DNA of 64,000 bases, taken from Aestuariispira ectoiniformans. GTDB taxonomy: Bacteria; Pseudomonadota; Alphaproteobacteria; UBA8366; Aestuariispiraceae. Shown piece after piece: positions 45,488 through 54,114 of this stretch. Below the pieces are notes generated by a model that saw only the letters and a program-made list of their open reading frames with translations, made no database searches and was not told where the DNA came from. A program made the position numbers and the translations under genes. Location: positions 2,274,501 through 2,338,500 of the forward strand of contig NZ_CP062788.1 in the NCBI RefSeq assembly GCF_025136295.1, read 5' to 3'. Numbering within the stretch: position 1 is the stretch's first letter; each line of letters starts with the position of its first letter.

Positions 45488-45801
45488 CCCTTTTTAGATT
45501 TCACTGATTTGATTTAGTTTGTAACTAAATTTACAACCTCACTTAGAAAAGCTTGTTTTGTTAGTCAACATGTTTTAGTAGAAACCATAACTAATTATAC
45601 AATTATACGTTATTTTAACGGAAGGGGGAGACGTGACTGGGGTTGTCGTGAAATTGTAGGTGTTACGTGGCCTTGGTGCCCCTTCTTCAGGGGGTGTGTC
45701 GTTTAAAAAGCCACGGATGATAGCGCCCGGAAAGGGGCGCAAATGTGGGGTTCCGGCTCTTTGCGCCGACAATAAAAATTCTACAAATGATTGAGGTTAG
45801 G
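45488..45801. other. 314-bp divergent intergenic region of the peptide cluster
   Basis: No gene seen. The left half (45488-45620) is markedly AT-rich and contains the palindrome at 45512. The right half would form the 5' leader of the aminotransferase mRNA and contains a CCCC/GGGG hairpin near 45679-45694. It also has two overlapping hairpins that exclude each other: GCGCCC/GGGCGC (45723-45728 with 45735-45740) and GCGCAAA/TTTGCGC (45737-45743 with 45760-45766). This suggests promoters in both directions and possibly leader-based control. Confidence 0.5.
45512..45530. promoter_or_regulatory. Perfect inverted repeat ATTTAGTT-N3-AACTAAAT
   Basis: A 19-bp perfect palindrome 25 bp upstream of the oxygenase ATG, inside an AT-rich stretch between divergent biosynthetic genes. 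Its length and symmetry fit an operator for a dimeric regulator such as a MarR-type protein. No such regulator gene is visible nearby. Confidence 0.45.
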
Positions 45802-47118
45802 ATGAGTTCTCTGACATTTGACAAATCCAGTGAATGTTTCGAACAGGGCAAGAACTACATGCCTTTGGGGGTCAACTCGCCCGGACGCCTGTTCGGTGAT
45901 GTTCAAATGCCTCCACTTGTTGCTCATAAGGCGAAAGGAGCAATCCTTGAAGACGTTGACGGTAACCGTTACGTGGACTTTGTGATGGGGCTTGGGCCAT
46001 GCATTTTAGGACATAGCCCGGAACCCGTGAACGAAGCTTTGCGTGAGCAGATCCAGCGTGGCACCGTTTACGGTATGAATAACGCGCTTGAGGTGGAACT
46101 GGCCCGCCGGATTGTCGATGCTTGCGACGGCGTGGACAAGATTCGGTTCACCTGTAGTGGCACCGAGGCTGTGATGACCGCAATGCGGGTTGCCAGGGCG
46201 CATACGGGGAAGCCTGCTATCTTGAAATTCAAAGGTGGCTATCATGGGCATTCCGATACTGCCCTGACGCAGGCGTCCAAAAGCAGTGTCAGAAACAAGA
46301 ATAGCCACGTTGCGGACGGCATTCAGCACGCCGTTAGCCAATGCACATTGGTGTCGGACTATAACGACGTTGATATGGCGACTGAAACCATTACGCAAAA
46401 TGCAGAAAGGCTGGCGGCGGTTATCCTGGAGCCGGTCGCGACAAATATGGGGTTGGTTTTACCCAGTAAGGAATTTCTCAGCACATTGCGCAACCTGTGC
46501 GACGACCATAATATTTTGCTGATCTTTGATGAGGTGGTAACCGGTTTCCGGTTCACGTTCGGCAGCGTTTCCAAGCTGTTGGGCATACAGCCGGACCTCA
46601 TTACATTTGGCAAGATTATCGGCGGCGGCCTTGCGATCGGGGCCTATTGCGGTCCGGAACACATAATGAGTGAAGTTGGGCACAATGGCGGTGTTTTCCA
46701 GGGGGGCACATTTGCCGGGAATCCACTTACGATGGCTGCTGGCGTGGCGACATTGGATGTGCTTTCCGAAAGCGGATTCTATGATGATCTCTCCCGATTA
46801 AGTAGCCGGTTTGCCGAGCTCACCCGGGAAGGTTTCCAGCGAGAAAATATAGGCTTCTCCATTAAGAATTTTGGTGCACTCGCGTCCTATATTTTTGTGG
46901 AAGGCTGTGACGAACTTCGCTCCTTCTCTGATGTACTGAAGCAAGACAATAAACTTTTCTCAATGTTCCATCTTAAAATGGCTGAACGCGGCTATCTGTT
47001 CCCGCCGACAATCGAGGAGCCGATCTTTTTCAGTTCGGCCCATACGATGGAACAGGTTGAAGGGGCTGCGTCTGCCGGGGTTGAAGTGCTCTACGAACTT
47101 ATGTCGGGCGGCGCTTGA
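45802..47118 (+). CDS. HemL-like PLP-dependent aminotransferase/aminomutase in the peptide cluster
   Basis: 438 residues from ATG 45802, chosen for its GAGG site; longer starts at 45745 and 45787 lack one. It closely follows the class-III fold of glutamate-1-semialdehyde aminomutase (MPLGVNSPGR, FTCSGTEAVMTAMRVARA, GGYHGHSD, FDEVVTGFR). PLP lysine is Lys271 in TFGKIIGGGL. Housekeeping HemL usually reads PGGVNSPVR and stands alone, whereas this one is embedded in an NRPS cluster next to a LysE exporter and an A-T-reductase. An amino-group transfer on a reductase-made aldehyde or an aminomutase step is therefore likely. Confidence 0.82.
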   Translation: MSSLTFDKSSECFEQGKNYMPLGVNSPGRLFGDVQMPPLVAHKAKGAILEDVDGNRYVDFVMGLGPCILGHSPEPVNEALREQIQRGTVYGMNNALEVELARRIVDACDGVDKIRFTCSGTEAVMTAMRVARAHTGKPAILKFKGGYHGHSDTALTQASKSSVRNKNSHVADGIQHAVSQCTLVSDYNDVDMATETITQNAERLAAVILEPVATNMGLVLPSKEFLSTLRNLCDDHNILLIFDEVVTGFRFTFGSVSKLLGIQPDLITFGKIIGGGLAIGAYCGPEHIMSEVGHNGGVFQGGTFAGNPLTMAAGVATLDVLSESGFYDDLSRLSSRFAELTREGFQRENIGFSIKNFGALASYIFVEGCDELRSFSDVLKQDNKLFSMFHLKMAERGYLFPPTIEEPIFFSSAHTMEQVEGAASAGVEVLYELMSGGA

Positions 47119-47249
47119 ATTTCCGCTGTTGCCGCCTTTTTCCATAATCAAGGGAAGTCGCGAACAACGCGGCCCGGGTTTTCAGAGAGTTTGGAGTATT
47201 TGGGCCTGCGCACTGTTGTTCGGCCCGGCTCACTTAAGGGTAGATATGA

Positions 47250-47870
47250 ATGTCACTTGATCTATGGTTTGCCTTTGTTGTCGCAACAGCGGTCATAACA
47301 TTGATCCCGGGGCCATGCGTCCTGCTGTTGATCGGTCAATCTCTTTCCCAGGGAATGTCGCCGGCCTTCTGCAGCATCGTTGGTATTTTGCTGGGGGACC
47401 TTTTGCTTATGGTGCTCTCGCTGATGGGGTTGGGCACTATCATGGCAGCATCAGATGTGCTGTTCCATGCAGTGAAATGGGCAGGCGTGGTCTATATGGC
47501 CTATTTGGGATATTGTCAGATAGCGGAAGCGCGCAAAGCGTTACGAAATCCCACCAGTGAATCCCTGCCGATGAATATGCGCCAGAGCCTTAAGGCTGGT
47601 TTTCTATCGGCTGCGTTGAACCCGAAGGGGATCATGTTCTACATGGCTTTCCTGACCCAGTTCATTGATCCGGCTCTGGAGCCGGGGGCACAGATTATTG
47701 GTCTTATCGTCACCTCGACCGTGGTCGTGGCGGCAATCCTTGGAGTGTACGTGGTTGCCGCGGCGCAAGTACGTCAATTGCTGATGTCCGGTTCGTTCAG
47801 AAAATACACCTCTTATGTGTCAGGGGGATGTTTGATGGGGGGGAGCGTCATGATGGCAATATTAAGATAA
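47250..47870 (+). CDS. LysE/RhtB-family amino-acid exporter
   Basis: 206 residues, the standard length, with five to six membrane spans. It contains the LysE/RhtB signature near the N-terminus (LIPGPCVLLLIGQSLSQG) and the central FLSAALNPKGIMFYMAFLTQF segment. Such proteins export amino acids and related small amines. Placed between the HemL-like enzyme and the A-T-reductase gene, it may remove an excess building block or export the product or a shunt metabolite. Confidence 0.88.
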   Translation: MSLDLWFAFVVATAVITLIPGPCVLLLIGQSLSQGMSPAFCSIVGILLGDLLLMVLSLMGLGTIMAASDVLFHAVKWAGVVYMAYLGYCQIAEARKALRNPTSESLPMNMRQSLKAGFLSAALNPKGIMFYMAFLTQFIDPALEPGAQIIGLIVTSTVVVAAILGVYVVAAAQVRQLLMSGSFRKYTSYVSGGCLMGGSVMMAILR

Positions 47871-47937
47871 TCAGTCAGGTCTGATCTCCTAAAGCATACG
47901 GCTCACTGTGTAGTCGGATTTGTAAGGCACTTGGGAA

Positions 47938-50900
47938 ATGATCCCGCTGTGTCGACGGTTTTCTATTGCCAAAATTCACAATCAACCAATCGGGATGGGT
48001 CGAAAGATGGAATGCCAAAAAGGTGTGGAAGACGTGAGTGTTATGCTTGGGCCGGCCATGGAAACGGGAATTAGGTCATCCTGTTTTGAGGCCATCGTGG
48101 ACTCTATAGAAAGACATCCGGACAATATCGCATTGATTGGCGGTGGCGATACAGTCACCTATCGGCAACTCGGGTTTCTGGCCGCAAAGCAGGCAAAGAG
48201 GATTTTGGAAGCTGGCAGCCAGGAAGGACAATTGATCCCGATTGTTACGGATGGTGGCGCCCATATGATCATTTCCATGTTGGCCGTGTGGGCAGCAGGA
48301 GCTGCTTTTGTGCCGGCTGATATCAACGCGCCGGAAGTCCGCTTGGCGGATATTCTGGAACAGACCGATAGCAGGATTGTCATTGCTGATAAGACAATGG
48401 CGATCTTTGCCGGTCGTGTTGTTTTGGACACTGTGGTCGCAATAGAAGACCCTGCGGAATTAGCACAGCGGTCTCTTGTGCAAACCTCAATGCCAAGGGG
48501 CGGGCAGTTGGCATACGGATTTTTCACCTCGGGAAGTACGGGCAAGCCGAAATGCTGCCTTAATATCCATTCGGGGCTGTGGAACAGGGCATGTGCCATG
48601 TCTGATAATTTTACTCTGTCACCGGGTGAAGCTGTTTTGCAGAATTCCAGTCATGTGTTTGACTCGTCTCTATGGCAGATATTCTGGCCTTTGACCTGTG
48701 GCGCAACAGTTGTGGTGCCGTCACGCAGTTCCGCTCAGGATATTCATGCAACGCTGGATGAGCTTCATCGTCACCGCGTTGTGATGACGGATTTCGTTCC
48801 ATCTATTTTGGAATTGATCCTGCGGGCCATGCGCCAGGACAAGGGGCTCGCCGGTAAACTTGAACATATGAGATATCTCCTGGTTGGCGGGGAGGCCGTC
48901 AACACAAGGCTCGTTGCTGACGTCTCGGAATTGCTTCCGCATATTCAGCTTGTGAATACCTACGGCCCCACAGAGGCTTCTATCGGGATGGTGTTTCATT
49001 TTTTCCAGAAGGAAGAATACGAGCGGATTCCATTGGGCCAGCCAATCAATAATACCTTTCTGGCGGTTGTGGACGAACAGTTCAGATGCGTTCCGATTGG
49101 TAGCCGTGGCGAGATTGTCATCGGCGGCGCATGCCTGGGGGCCGGGTATCTCAATGACGAGGTGCGCACCAACGCAAGTTTCATGACCAATCCAGGCCTG
49201 CCCGTTCCGGGGGAGCGTATCTACCGTACAGGTGACATTGGTGAGGTGGCCAAGGATGGGTTGCTATACTTCCATGGAAGGAGTGATGACCAGGTCAAAA
49301 TTGCAGGCGTCAGAATCGAACTGGGTGAGGTCGAGGCCGCGATAAACTGTTTCCCCGGTGTTCAGCTTGTGAAGGTTGTGCATGGCAATCGGAATGGAAG
49401 GTCATGGCTTGCGGCATTCTTTTCCGCGGTATCGGAGATTGATATTTCCAAATTGCAAGGCCATTTGCAGGAAAATCTCAACAAGCCTGCCATTCCCTCG
49501 GTCCTTCTTCAGATCGATGAATTCCCCAGAACTGCGTCCGGCAAGATTGATGGCAAGAAGCTTGTTCAGCAGTTGGAGGAGGACCGGAATACGGAGCAGG
49601 AAAGTCAGTCGCAAGCGGATATTGTTCAGGCTCTCTGTCAGCAGCAATGCCTGCAAAATATTTCCAGCAAAGGCCAGAACCTCATGGATTGTGGCATCGA
49701 CTCGCTTGGAGTTTTGAACCTGTCTCTGGACCTTCAGAAAGAGTTCGGGAGAAGTATTTCCCTGGAGTGGCTATACGACAACTTATGTGTCAGGGATATA
49801 ACGGCGCGTCTCGATAAGTCTGCCGGGGAGGCAATCGAGAGTGAGAGCTTATCGGTTGAGAGCCGGTCCCCGCATTCGGATTTGCTTTTGCATTCTGCCG
49901 ATATTGTCGTGCCCGAAAGGAGTGAAGACATGTCGAAACCTGATGCGATCTTCATGACCGGTGCGACAGGATATGTCGGAGCAAATTTCCTGGAAGCGAT
50001 TTCCCGGACAACTGACAGACCGATCATCTGTCTGGTTCGGGCGGAGAATGATCCTGCCGCCCTTGACCGGTTACAGCAAATCGTGTCCGGGAAATACAAG
50101 CTGACAGTGGATTGGGGGAAGGTCACCGCGCTCGCGGGAGATTTATGCAATCTCACTTCCGATCTTCTCGAGGTGATCAAATCAAAGGGTGTCCGGCAAA
50201 TTATCCATGCGGCGGCTGACGTCAACTTTCTGAAAAATTATACAAGCCTGTACAAATGCAATGTCGAAGTTACCGCCAAGCTATGTAACCTGGCCTGTAG
50301 CGGACCGTTTTCGCGCTTTCACTATATATCCAGTATGAGTGTGGCCGGTTTTGACGGTGTCCAGGACGCAAGCCAGGTGTCAGGATATTCCGCATCCAAA
50401 TGGACTGCGGAAAATATTGTCAGGAAATATGCGGAACATGGCTTGCCTTCCACGATCTACCGGCTTGGGGAGATGATGCCTGACCAGTATTCACGGATAC
50501 CGAATGAGGCCGCCGCTCTTTCGTCCTTTATCCGTGCGGCGCTGAAGTTGAAGGTCGCACCTGATATCGGGTTGATGTTTGACTATACCCCTATTTCTGT
50601 AGTTGCTGGATTTGTTGCTGAGAATGTCGCGCAAAACAATATTAACCACGTGCTGTCCGTGGAAAATCTCTTCCATCCGGAAAAACTCGATATGAAGGAT
50701 GTCGTAGAGGTGGCCTCTCTAAGGGCGCAGCTTGAGGTCGTTGGTAAGAATGAATTCAAAAAACGGTTGAATGCAGCCATGGGGGCATCGGGGCAGGGGG
50801 TGGACCGTGATATCGCGAGGGCTTCAATGATGCTTGATATTGAAAACGACCTTTTCAGTGGAGATGACGAAGTCCCGGTAGCATCTGACTTTTCGTCGGC

Positions 50901-50970
50901 GGGACTCAATTGGCCGTCTATTTCAGAGGAGCTTCTGAAGGATTGGACATCCGGTTTCAGGGGCAGCTAA
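47938..50970 (+). CDS. Stand-alone NRPS-like protein: adenylation-carrier-thioester reductase (A-T-R)
   Basis: 1010 residues. The adenylation domain has TSGSTGKPK (197-205), NTYGPTEASIG, YRTGDIGE, the KIAGVRIELGEVE region and ASGKIDGKK. The carrier has Ser589 (GIDSLG). The reductase domain (SDR type) has GATGYVG (675-681) and catalytic Tyr817/Lys821. Such proteins (Lys2, carboxylic acid reductases) activate an acid, hold it as thioester and release it as aldehyde or alcohol. Pocket residues by eye are D-S-W-D-L-G-T-I-G, not a code I recognise. Start could be ATG 47938, 47995 or 48007. There is no condensation domain, so it reduces a free amino or other acid rather than the peptide, unless it acts in trans. 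Confidence 0.88.
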   Translation: MIPLCRRFSIAKIHNQPIGMGRKMECQKGVEDVSVMLGPAMETGIRSSCFEAIVDSIERHPDNIALIGGGDTVTYRQLGFLAAKQAKRILEAGSQEGQLIPIVTDGGAHMIISMLAVWAAGAAFVPADINAPEVRLADILEQTDSRIVIADKTMAIFAGRVVLDTVVAIEDPAELAQRSLVQTSMPRGGQLAYGFFTSGSTGKPKCCLNIHSGLWNRACAMSDNFTLSPGEAVLQNSSHVFDSSLWQIFWPLTCGATVVVPSRSSAQDIHATLDELHRHRVVMTDFVPSILELILRAMRQDKGLAGKLEHMRYLLVGGEAVNTRLVADVSELLPHIQLVNTYGPTEASIGMVFHFFQKEEYERIPLGQPINNTFLAVVDEQFRCVPIGSRGEIVIGGACLGAGYLNDEVRTNASFMTNPGLPVPGERIYRTGDIGEVAKDGLLYFHGRSDDQVKIAGVRIELGEVEAAINCFPGVQLVKVVHGNRNGRSWLAAFFSAVSEIDISKLQGHLQENLNKPAIPSVLLQIDEFPRTASGKIDGKKLVQQLEEDRNTEQESQSQADIVQALCQQQCLQNISSKGQNLMDCGIDSLGVLNLSLDLQKEFGRSISLEWLYDNLCVRDITARLDKSAGEAIESESLSVESRSPHSDLLLHSADIVVPERSEDMSKPDAIFMTGATGYVGANFLEAISRTTDRPIICLVRAENDPAALDRLQQIVSGKYKLTVDWGKVTALAGDLCNLTSDLLEVIKSKGVRQIIHAAADVNFLKNYTSLYKCNVEVTAKLCNLACSGPFSRFHYISSMSVAGFDGVQDASQVSGYSASKWTAENIVRKYAEHGLPSTIYRLGEMMPDQYSRIPNEAAALSSFIRAALKLKVAPDIGLMFDYTPISVVAGFVAENVAQNNINHVLSVENLFHPEKLDMKDVVEVASLRAQLEVVGKNEFKKRLNAAMGASGQGVDRDIARASMMLDIENDLFSGDDEVPVASDFSSAGLNWPSISEELLKDWTSGFRGS

Positions 50971-51069
50971 CATATTTTTGTTTGGCTTGGCTAACGGCAA
51001 GGCAAAGGAGAGAGGGCCGGTTTTTCCGGCCTGTTGATCGGGATATTTGTATTAAGGAGGTCGTGTCAG

Positions 51070-51576
51070 ATGAGAGCAACTGTTGGTCTGGAACCGGAAA
51101 TCAATATCCGGCCCGCAAACCCGGCGGATGTCGAGACGATCGCCGAGTTGATCAAAGATCTGGCGGTCTATGAGGAGATGCAGGACGTTTGTGTTTCGTC
51201 TCCGGATGCTATCCATCAGGCTCTTTTTTCTCCCGCGCCATGTGCGGAGGTTCTTATTGCTGAACTGGAGGACACGACCGTCGGCTTTGCATTGTTCTTC
51301 CATAATTTTTCCACCTTTCTCGGGAAAAGGGGATTGTATGTGGAAGATGTTTTTGTCCGACAAAATGCCAGAGGCAAAGGAGTTGGAAAGCTGCTGCTGA
51401 AATCTCTGGCAAGGATTGCGGTTGAACGTGACTGCGCCCGAATGGAGTGGTCAGTTCTGGACTGGAATGAACCGTCCATTGCCTTCTATAAATCTCTGGG
51501 TGCTAAACCTATGGGTGAATGGACGGGGTTTCGGCTGCAGCAACAGGACATCCATGAATTGGCCGGAAGGCGATAA
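51070..51576 (+). CDS. GNAT-family N-acetyltransferase, diamine acetyltransferase-like
   Basis: 168 residues from ATG 51070 with AAGGAGG ten bases upstream. The acetyl-CoA-binding motif is QNARGKGVGKLLLKSLA, and the family regions YVEDVFVR and WNEPSIAFYKSLGA resemble the spermidine/spermine acetyltransferase group, which acetylates primary amines. In this cluster it could cap an amine made by the reductase and HemL-like enzymes, or give self-protection. Substrate is inference. A terminator follows. Confidence 0.82.
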   Translation: MRATVGLEPEINIRPANPADVETIAELIKDLAVYEEMQDVCVSSPDAIHQALFSPAPCAEVLIAELEDTTVGFALFFHNFSTFLGKRGLYVEDVFVRQNARGKGVGKLLLKSLARIAVERDCARMEWSVLDWNEPSIAFYKSLGAKPMGEWTGFRLQQQDIHELAGRR

Positions 51577-51617
51577 ATGTCATCTGGGTGTTTTTAACGC
51601 CTTCTGCTGGAATTGTT

Positions 51618-51653
51618 AATCCCGACCCAGTGTCCCGGTTGGGATTTTTTTTT
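51618..51653 (+). terminator. Intrinsic terminator after the GNAT gene
   Basis: A 9-bp stem AATCCCGAC/GTTGGGATT (51618-51626 with 51638-51646, one wobble) followed by a run of T residues. It separates the small-enzyme operon from the MbtH/NRPS operon; about 200 AT-rich bases follow that should contain the next promoter. Confidence 0.85.
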
Positions 51654-51856
51654 ATTGTAAATGAAATTTAAAATTTGAAGTATTTGCTTCGTTTTAATCT
51701 TGTTTTGCCCAAGTCTTGTGCAGCACTCCTATGACAGTCCGGTGACAATTTACCTGCGGTATTTCCTTTTTCCTTTTTGGGGTTGAATCAATTTTCAATA
51801 TCTCGTAAAGGTAGTTTTAAGAAAAAACCAATTTCGTAAAGGGTGTGGGTAGAAAT

Positions 51857-52054
51857 ATGGATGAAAATCTTCGCTACGCTGTTGTTTTCAATCATGAAGA
51901 GCAATACTCTATCTGGCCAGTAGATCGCGAGATCCCCGACGGGTGGCGCGGTGATGGTTTTGAGGGCACCAAGCAAGAATGCCTGGATCACATCGAAGAA
52001 GTCTGGACTGACATGCGCCCGCTGAGCCTTCGCAAGGCAATGGACGCCGCCTAG
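51857..52054 (+). CDS. MbtH-like NRPS adenylation partner
   Basis: 65 residues, complete. ATG 51857 is preferred over the in-frame GTG 51845. It has all family hallmarks: [18 protein letters not shown] and the ending [11 protein letters not shown]. MbtH proteins bind adenylation domains and are often required for their folding or activity. It is the first gene of the operon containing the acyl-AMP ligase and giant NRPS, whose A domains are its probable partners. Confidence 0.95.
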   Translation: MDENLRYAVVFNHEEQYSIWPVDREIPDGWRGDGFEGTKQECLDHIEEVWTDMRPLSLRKAMDAA

Positions 52055-52098
52055 TTCCTTCCAGCCCACGGCAGGTGGGCTTCACAGAGGAATCCAAT

Positions 52099-54087
52099 AT
52101 GTCCCGAGACGTGTTTACACGTATCGCTGACCATGCGTCGGCGGTGCCCGGTAACTGCGCGCTCATTTCTTTGGGCGGCGATGGAAAACCTGTTGGTCAA
52201 AGCATGACTTATGGGGAGCTTCACGCGGCATCAGCAAGGGTTGGTGCGAGGTTGATTGCTGCCGGATGCGTGGGGCGGCCAGTGCTGTCCTGCGTCGAAA
52301 CGCCTTCGTCATTCCTGTGCCTGTTCCTGGGGGCGATCATGGCGGGGGCGGTTCCGATCCCGCTCTACGGCGCCGGCTCGCGTCGCAAGCGTGCCCTTCA
52401 GGAGGCGGTCGCCGAAAATGCTCAACCTGCTTTGTTGGTGCATGAAGGTAAAAGGCAATCGGTTTCTGTTCCCCAGATGGATGTGGCGGACCTGATGAAT
52501 GCCGCCGTGAATGCTCCTTTGCCGAAAATAGGCGGAGAACAGCGAAATAGCCCCGCGTATCTTCAGTATAGCTCCGGATCCACCGGCCGGCCGAAAGGCA
52601 TCATGGTAACGCCACGGAACCTTGCCACGAATGTTGATGCGCTGGCACGCGCCTACGGCGTCAATAGCCATTCGGTAATGGTAAACTGGATGCCGGTGTT
52701 CCATGACTTTGGTCTTGTTTTCGGCTTGATGACGCCTCTTGCTTTCGGCGCAACTATTGTGGCGTTGCGCCCGCAGGATGTGGCCCGGCAACCGGCGCTT
52801 TGGTTGCAGGCATTGTCGGATTACCGTGGAACTGTGAGCGGCGGGCCGGATTTCATCTACCGTGCCTGCGTGGACGCAATATCGGAAGAGGCACGGGCGG
52901 GGTTGGATTTATCGGACTGGAAAACGGCCGTTGTCGGGGCGGAACCTATCCGGAAAACAACAATGGAGGCGTTTGAAAAGCGCTTCCGCGAAAACGGTTT
53001 ATCCGCAGGAGCCCTGCGCCCCAGTTATGGCCTGGCAGAAGCGACACTGATTGTTTCCGGCGATGTTGCTGATGAGGGCCCCGGACAAAGGCAGTGGCGG
53101 TCAATGGTCGATCCCGCCGGGCAGATGCAGAATGCGGCGGTCAGCTGTGGTCATATTGCCCAGGGATGCGAGGTGAAAATCCGCCTTGAAGACAGAGAAG
53201 CGGATGAAGGCGAGGTAGGAGAGGTCTATGTCGCTGGCGACGGGGTGGCTGCCGGATACTGGAACAACACTGAGGCAACAAATGCGACCTTTGTGACAAT
53301 CGACGGTAGCAGGTTTCTGCGTACTGGCGATTTGGGTTTCCTGTCGGGAAATGAACTGTTCCTCACCGGGCGTCTGAAGGATGTGATTATCCATGCCGGT
53401 GAAAAGCACTATTCCGAGGATATTGAGGCAACGATTGCTGCTCTTGATCCGCAGCTAACCGGCAGCCGTGCCGTGGCTTTCGGCATTCCCGTCGGCGAAG
53501 AGGAAAGGGTTGTCGTTGCCTGTGAGTTGTCGAGTTCAGCAATCGAACACTCCGAAGCGCTGGTGCCACAGATAAAACGTGCTGTTCTCGAAATGCATGG
53601 ACTTGTGGTGCAGGAATGCCTTTGGCTTCGCCATAACCAGTTGGCGAGAACGACAAGCGGGAAGTTGCGCCGCAGTGAGGCAAGGCGTGCCTATCTGGCC
53701 GGAGAACTGACCGGAAGGAACAATACAGCACCGAAGGAATGCCGGGACGACCCCTGGGTGCCGATCCTTGTCGGTGTGTTGGCGGATCTGGCGGACCATC
53801 ACGGTGCCAAACTGCCGGCCAATGTAACCGCAACAAGCCGTTTTGCCGAGCTCGGGCTGGATTCCATTGTTGCCATGCGGGTTGTTGCAAGTCTGACGGA
53901 TTTGTTCGGTGCCGCGCTTCCGGTGACCCGTTTTATCGGTGATGCCACAGTTGGCAATGCCGCAGCGGAAATTGCACGAAGTATTCGTGCCGGTCTCGAT
54001 GATGAAGGCCAGCGACGTGCGGATCGAATGCTCAAAAGGATAGGAGAGAGAGCCAGTCCTCCCCGTGAGCTCGAAAACGCCATCTGA
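52099..54087 (+). CDS. Fatty-acyl-AMP ligase fused to an acyl carrier domain (FAAL-T)
   Basis: 662 residues from ATG 52099 (AGAGGAA upstream). The adenylating domain has QYSSGSTGRPKG (starting near residue 156), MVNWMPVFHDFGL, SYGLAEATL, LRTGDLGF and GRLKDVIIHAGEKHYSEDIE, all diagnostic for FAALs rather than CoA ligases. A carrier domain with Ser589 in GLDSIVAM follows. It should activate a fatty acid as the adenylate and load it directly onto its own carrier. The NRPS starting 28 bases downstream begins with a condensation domain, so this protein supplies the acyl chain that starts the peptide. Confidence 0.92.
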   Translation: MSRDVFTRIADHASAVPGNCALISLGGDGKPVGQSMTYGELHAASARVGARLIAAGCVGRPVLSCVETPSSFLCLFLGAIMAGAVPIPLYGAGSRRKRALQEAVAENAQPALLVHEGKRQSVSVPQMDVADLMNAAVNAPLPKIGGEQRNSPAYLQYSSGSTGRPKGIMVTPRNLATNVDALARAYGVNSHSVMVNWMPVFHDFGLVFGLMTPLAFGATIVALRPQDVARQPALWLQALSDYRGTVSGGPDFIYRACVDAISEEARAGLDLSDWKTAVVGAEPIRKTTMEAFEKRFRENGLSAGALRPSYGLAEATLIVSGDVADEGPGQRQWRSMVDPAGQMQNAAVSCGHIAQGCEVKIRLEDREADEGEVGEVYVAGDGVAAGYWNNTEATNATFVTIDGSRFLRTGDLGFLSGNELFLTGRLKDVIIHAGEKHYSEDIEATIAALDPQLTGSRAVAFGIPVGEEERVVVACELSSSAIEHSEALVPQIKRAVLEMHGLVVQECLWLRHNQLARTTSGKLRRSEARRAYLAGELTGRNNTAPKECRDDPWVPILVGVLADLADHHGAKLPANVTATSRFAELGLDSIVAMRVVASLTDLFGAALPVTRFIGDATVGNAAAEIARSIRAGLDDEGQRRADRMLKRIGERASPPRELENAI

Positions 54088-54114
54088 CAACCTTATGCCA
54101 AAGATAGGGCTTCC

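Noticed and set aside
45802-47118. Housekeeping hemL for tetrapyrrole synthesis
   Set aside because: The fold matches, but the divergent N-terminal motif and location within the peptide cluster make a dedicated biosynthetic role more likely. It cannot be fully excluded without seeing the rest of the genome.
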